Below, one piece after another: positions 5,735 through 8,228 of a stretch of 8,228 nucleotides of DNA (the first letter of the stretch is position 1; each line of letters begins with the position of its first letter). Under the pieces are notes generated by a model, which saw nothing but the letters and a program-made list of their open reading frames with translations, was not told the DNA's origin and searched no databases. This DNA comes from Deltaproteobacteria bacterium (GTDB lineage Bacteria; Desulfobacterota_B; Binatia; UBA9968): contig JACZQL010000040.1 in the NCBI GenBank assembly GCA_022545745.1, positions 1 to 8,228 on the forward strand, in the 5' to 3' direction. Position numbers and translations under genes: made by a program.

Positions 5735-6871
5735 ATGAAGAACGTTGTTATTGCAGGCTATGTTCGGTCCCCGTTTACTCCAGCAAATAAGGGCGAACTT
5801 GCCAAGGTCCGCCCCGACGAGCTTGCCGCACAGGTCATCAAAGGCCTAGTGAAGAAAACCGGAGTCAAAACGGAGGATATCGAAGACCTGATCCTGGGGT
5901 GCGCATTTCCAGAAGCGGAGCAGGGGATGAACCTTGCACGGATCGTTGGCTTTCTGGCCGGGTTACCGCTCTCAGTGGCGGGTACCACCGTCAACCGGTT
6001 TTGTGGGTCATCCATGGAAGCCATTCACATGGCCGCAGGCGCCATACAAAGGGAGGCTGGTGAGGTATTTCTTTGTGGAGGCGTCGAGTCGATGACCCGT
6101 GTCCCTATGCCGGGTTTTAACATGCTGCCCCATCCCGGACTCTACAAGTCATATCCCCAGGTCTATCTTTCCATGGGTCTAGCTGCAGAAAACATGGCGC
6201 GCCACTACCAGATTGCACGTGGTGCCCAGGAGGAGTTCGCCCTTGCCAGCCATCAAAAGGCGGCGGCCTCAGAGGCCGCAGGAAATTTTGCGGATGAGAT
6301 CATAGCGATCACGCAAAATGGCCACAAGGTAGATAGGGACGGCGGCATCAGACCTGGCACGAGCCTGGAGGCCCTGGCGAATCTGGTTCCGTCCTTCGAT
6401 AAAAATGGGACCGTGACGGCGGGGACTTCGGCTCCCCTGACCGACGGGGCGGTGGCTGTCCTGGTGTGTTCTGAAGACTATGCCAAACGTAATGAGCTCG
6501 AGATCCTCGCTCGCATCAAGGGCACTGGAGTGGCCGGTTGCGCTCCCGAGTTGATGGGCATCGGTCCTGTGGGCGCGACTCGTAAGGCGTTGGACCGGGC
6601 GGGGCTGAAACTAAGCGATATGGATTGTATCGAATTGAATGAAGCCTTCGGAGTCCAAGTCCTGGCCTGCATGGGGGAGATGGGATTCTCGCCCGAGCAG
6701 CTCAATCTCCATGGGGGTGCACTGGCGTTGGGCCATCCGCTGGGGGCATCAGGCGCGCGTATCACAGGTAAAGCAGCGTCGCTGTTAAAGCGGCAAGGTG
6801 GGAAGTATGCCCTCGCCACCATGTGCATTGGCGGTGGCCAGGGAATAGCAACGGTGCTCGAGGCCGTCTAA
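5735..6871 (+). CDS. fadA: Acetyl-CoA acyltransferase (3-ketoacyl-CoA thiolase)
   Basis: Catalyses the last step of fatty-acid beta-oxidation: 3-ketoacyl-CoA plus CoA gives acetyl-CoA and an acyl-CoA two carbons shorter. The 378 residues are slightly short of the usual 385-400 but the gene looks complete. The acyl-enzyme cysteine is C90 in NRFCGSSM. The C-terminal domain has NEAF at 302-305, H334 in ALGHPLGASG, and C364 in CIGGGQG, completing the Cys-His-Cys set. TAGTSAPLTDGA (228-239) resembles FadA-type degradative thiolases. Where many thiolases have NVNGGA, this one has NLHGGA (324-329). GGGAGG (5718-5723) is a good ribosome site, 11 bases before ATG 5735. The stop codon TAA directly touches the ATG of the dehydrogenase gene, so the two form one operon. 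A biosynthetic acetoacetyl-CoA thiolase is possible but less likely given that neighbour. Confidence 0.93.
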   Translation: MKNVVIAGYVRSPFTPANKGELAKVRPDELAAQVIKGLVKKTGVKTEDIEDLILGCAFPEAEQGMNLARIVGFLAGLPLSVAGTTVNRFCGSSMEAIHMAAGAIQREAGEVFLCGGVESMTRVPMPGFNMLPHPGLYKSYPQVYLSMGLAAENMARHYQIARGAQEEFALASHQKAAASEAAGNFADEIIAITQNGHKVDRDGGIRPGTSLEALANLVPSFDKNGTVTAGTSAPLTDGAVAVLVCSEDYAKRNELEILARIKGTGVAGCAPELMGIGPVGATRKALDRAGLKLSDMDCIELNEAFGVQVLACMGEMGFSPEQLNLHGGALALGHPLGASGARITGKAASLLKRQGGKYALATMCIGGGQGIATVLEAV

Positions 6872-8228
6872 ATGGCTGAGATTAGAAAAGCGGCAGTTAT
6901 AGGGGCTGGGGTGATGGGGGGTGCCATTGCAGCGCACCTTGCCAACGCCGGTGTCCCTGTTGTGCTCATGGATATTGTCCCCAAGGGCGCAAAGAACCGT
7001 AACGCCATGGCCGAGGGGGCCCTCGAGCGGCTTGTGAAATCCGAGCCGCAGGCCTTTATGCACAAAAAGGCTGCCAAGTGGGTTACCCCGGCCAATATTG
7101 AGGACCACCTCGAACTCCTCAGCAACGCCGATTGGATCATCGAGGCGGTGGTGGAGGATTTGCAGACAAAGCGCTCGCTATACGGCCGCATCGATGAGGT
7201 CCGTAAAAAAGGTTCTGTGGTCTCTTCAAACACCTCTACCTTGACGCTGGCCAACCTTGTGGAGGGTCTATCGGAGCGCTTCGCGAGTGATTTCATGATC
7301 ACTCATTTTTTCAATCCACCGCGCTATATGCGTTTGCTGGAAGTCGTGGTTGGCCCACAGACCCGACCCGATGCCGTCCAGACCATTGGTAATTTTGTCG
7401 ATCGCCACCTCGGTAAAAGCGTCGTGCTTTGCCATGATACGCCGGGTTTCGTTGCCAACCGTATCGGAGCCTTTTGGCTCCAGTCGGCCGTTGTGGAAGC
7501 CATGAATCAGGGACTCAGTATTGAAGAGGCGGATGCCGTAGTGAGCCAATCCTTTGGTGTGCCCAAGACAGGCGTCTTTGGCCTATTGGACCTGGTGGGT
7601 CTCGACCTGATGGACAAGATCGATGCCAATCTCATGGGGAGCCTCCCGAAGGACGACTCCTACCGCCGTATACGGCGTGATTTTCCACTGCTCAGCAAGA
7701 TGATTGAGCAGGGCTACACCGGCCGAAAGGGTAAAGGCGGGTTTTACCGCCTAAAGGTCAACGGCAAAGAACGTGTCAGGGAGGCGATAGATCTCAAGAG
7801 CGGCGAGTACCGCCTTGTGACGCCAGCCACCCTCGACAGTCTCCAGGCCGGAAAATCGGCTGGACCTCGCGCATTGATCGAGCATTCCGACAAAGGAGGA
7901 CGCTACGCGTGGACTGTGCTCTCGGAGACGTTAACCTATGCCGCCGGATTAGTTCCGGAAGTGGTGGAGGACATTCAGTCCGTCGATCGGGCGATGAAGC
8001 TCGGTTACAACTGGACTCAGGGACCTTTTGAACTGATGGACCGGTTGGGTACCGGATATCTTTTGAAGCGGTTGCGGCATGAAGGCAGAGAGGTCCCACA
8101 GCTGCTTGATAAGGCATCTGGAGCGGGCAGTTTCTACCGTGTCCACGACGGTCGTCTTCAGTCTCTTGCGGTCACCGGTGAACATGTAGATGTCACGCGC
8201 GATGACGGTGTCCTCTTACTCTCTGACG
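6872..8228 (+). CDS. fadN: 3-hydroxyacyl-CoA dehydrogenase, FadN/YusL type (partial, runs off window)
   Basis: Oxidises L-3-hydroxyacyl-CoA to 3-ketoacyl-CoA with NAD+, feeding the thiolase encoded just upstream. The first 452 codons are present and the frame is open to the window end. A Rossmann fold begins the protein with GAGVMGGAIA at 11-20. The catalytic region has SSNTS (118-122), H145 in THFFNPPRY and E157 in LLEV, the His-Glu pair of the family. The first C-terminal domain starts at DTPGFVANRIG (189-199) and ends near GRKGKGGFY (284-292). A second such domain is at about 344-415 (GPFELMDRLG at 384-393). This order matches the roughly 790-residue FadN of Bacillus, in which an enoyl-CoA hydratase domain follows at the C-terminus, unlike E. 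coli FadB where the hydratase is first. That hydratase domain would lie beyond this window. The ATG follows the fadA stop directly, with GAGG at 6860-6863 as ribosome site. Confidence 0.92.
   Translation, partial: MAEIRKAAVIGAGVMGGAIAAHLANAGVPVVLMDIVPKGAKNRNAMAEGALERLVKSEPQAFMHKKAAKWVTPANIEDHLELLSNADWIIEAVVEDLQTKRSLYGRIDEVRKKGSVVSSNTSTLTLANLVEGLSERFASDFMITHFFNPPRYMRLLEVVVGPQTRPDAVQTIGNFVDRHLGKSVVLCHDTPGFVANRIGAFWLQSAVVEAMNQGLSIEEADAVVSQSFGVPKTGVFGLLDLVGLDLMDKIDANLMGSLPKDDSYRRIRRDFPLLSKMIEQGYTGRKGKGGFYRLKVNGKERVREAIDLKSGEYRLVTPATLDSLQAGKSAGPRALIEHSDKGGRYAWTVLSETLTYAAGLVPEVVEDIQSVDRAMKLGYNWTQGPFELMDRLGTGYLLKRLRHEGREVPQLLDKASGAGSFYRVHDGRLQSLAVTGEHVDVTRDDGVLLLSD

Noticed and set aside
1..8228. 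CRISPR array, transposase, phage or defence genes
   Set aside because: No regularly spaced repeats of CRISPR size, no transposase or integrase motif, and no defence-type protein in any convincing frame.

Overview
This window looks like a join between two kinds of DNA. Bases 1 to about 820 are AT-rich, have no bacterial gene, and hold two tandem partial copies of a sequence that reads like the 3' half of animal 5S ribosomal RNA. From about base 830 onward the DNA is richer in G+C, densely coding and clearly bacterial. The bacterial genes (rph-rdgB pair, a Pro-Arg-His tRNA group, beta-oxidation genes with a FadN-type enzyme) together suggest a heterotrophic Gram-negative bacterium, perhaps a Desulfobacterota (deltaproteobacterial) lineage. 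That placement is inference from gene content and intergenic style. An animal-associated sample, with host DNA joined to symbiont DNA during cloning or assembly, would explain both halves; real transfer is less likely but not excluded.

Layout: (1) 1-820, eukaryote-like non-coding DNA with the 5S-like repeats at 474-574. (2) 923-2274, rph and rdgB, 11 bp apart, for RNA 3'-end trimming and nucleotide-pool cleaning. (3) 2275-3076, a stretch rich in structure: a long 14-bp inverted repeat, a good sigma70-type promoter, tRNA-Pro(UGG), a hairpin, a cluster of short inverted and direct repeats, tRNA-Arg(UCU), tRNA-His(GUG), and then a hairpin-bearing element that looks like a dispersed intergenic repeat. 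(4) 3241-5565, a 774-residue fusion of a glycerolipid-type acyltransferase with a C-terminal alpha/beta serine hydrolase. (5) 5735-8228, fadA (thiolase) followed with no gap by a fadN-type 3-hydroxyacyl-CoA dehydrogenase that runs off the window.

The metabolic theme of the right half is acyl chains. The fusion protein has the parts to move acyl groups onto a glycerolipid or other acceptor and to hydrolyse an ester. The fad genes then carry out the dehydrogenation and thiolysis steps of fatty-acid beta-oxidation. The link between the fusion gene and the fad genes is inferred from adjacency only, since 169 bp with a possible promoter separate them. The most unusual gene is the acyltransferase-hydrolase fusion, and the most unusual DNA is the animal-like 5S segment next to a bacterial gene.
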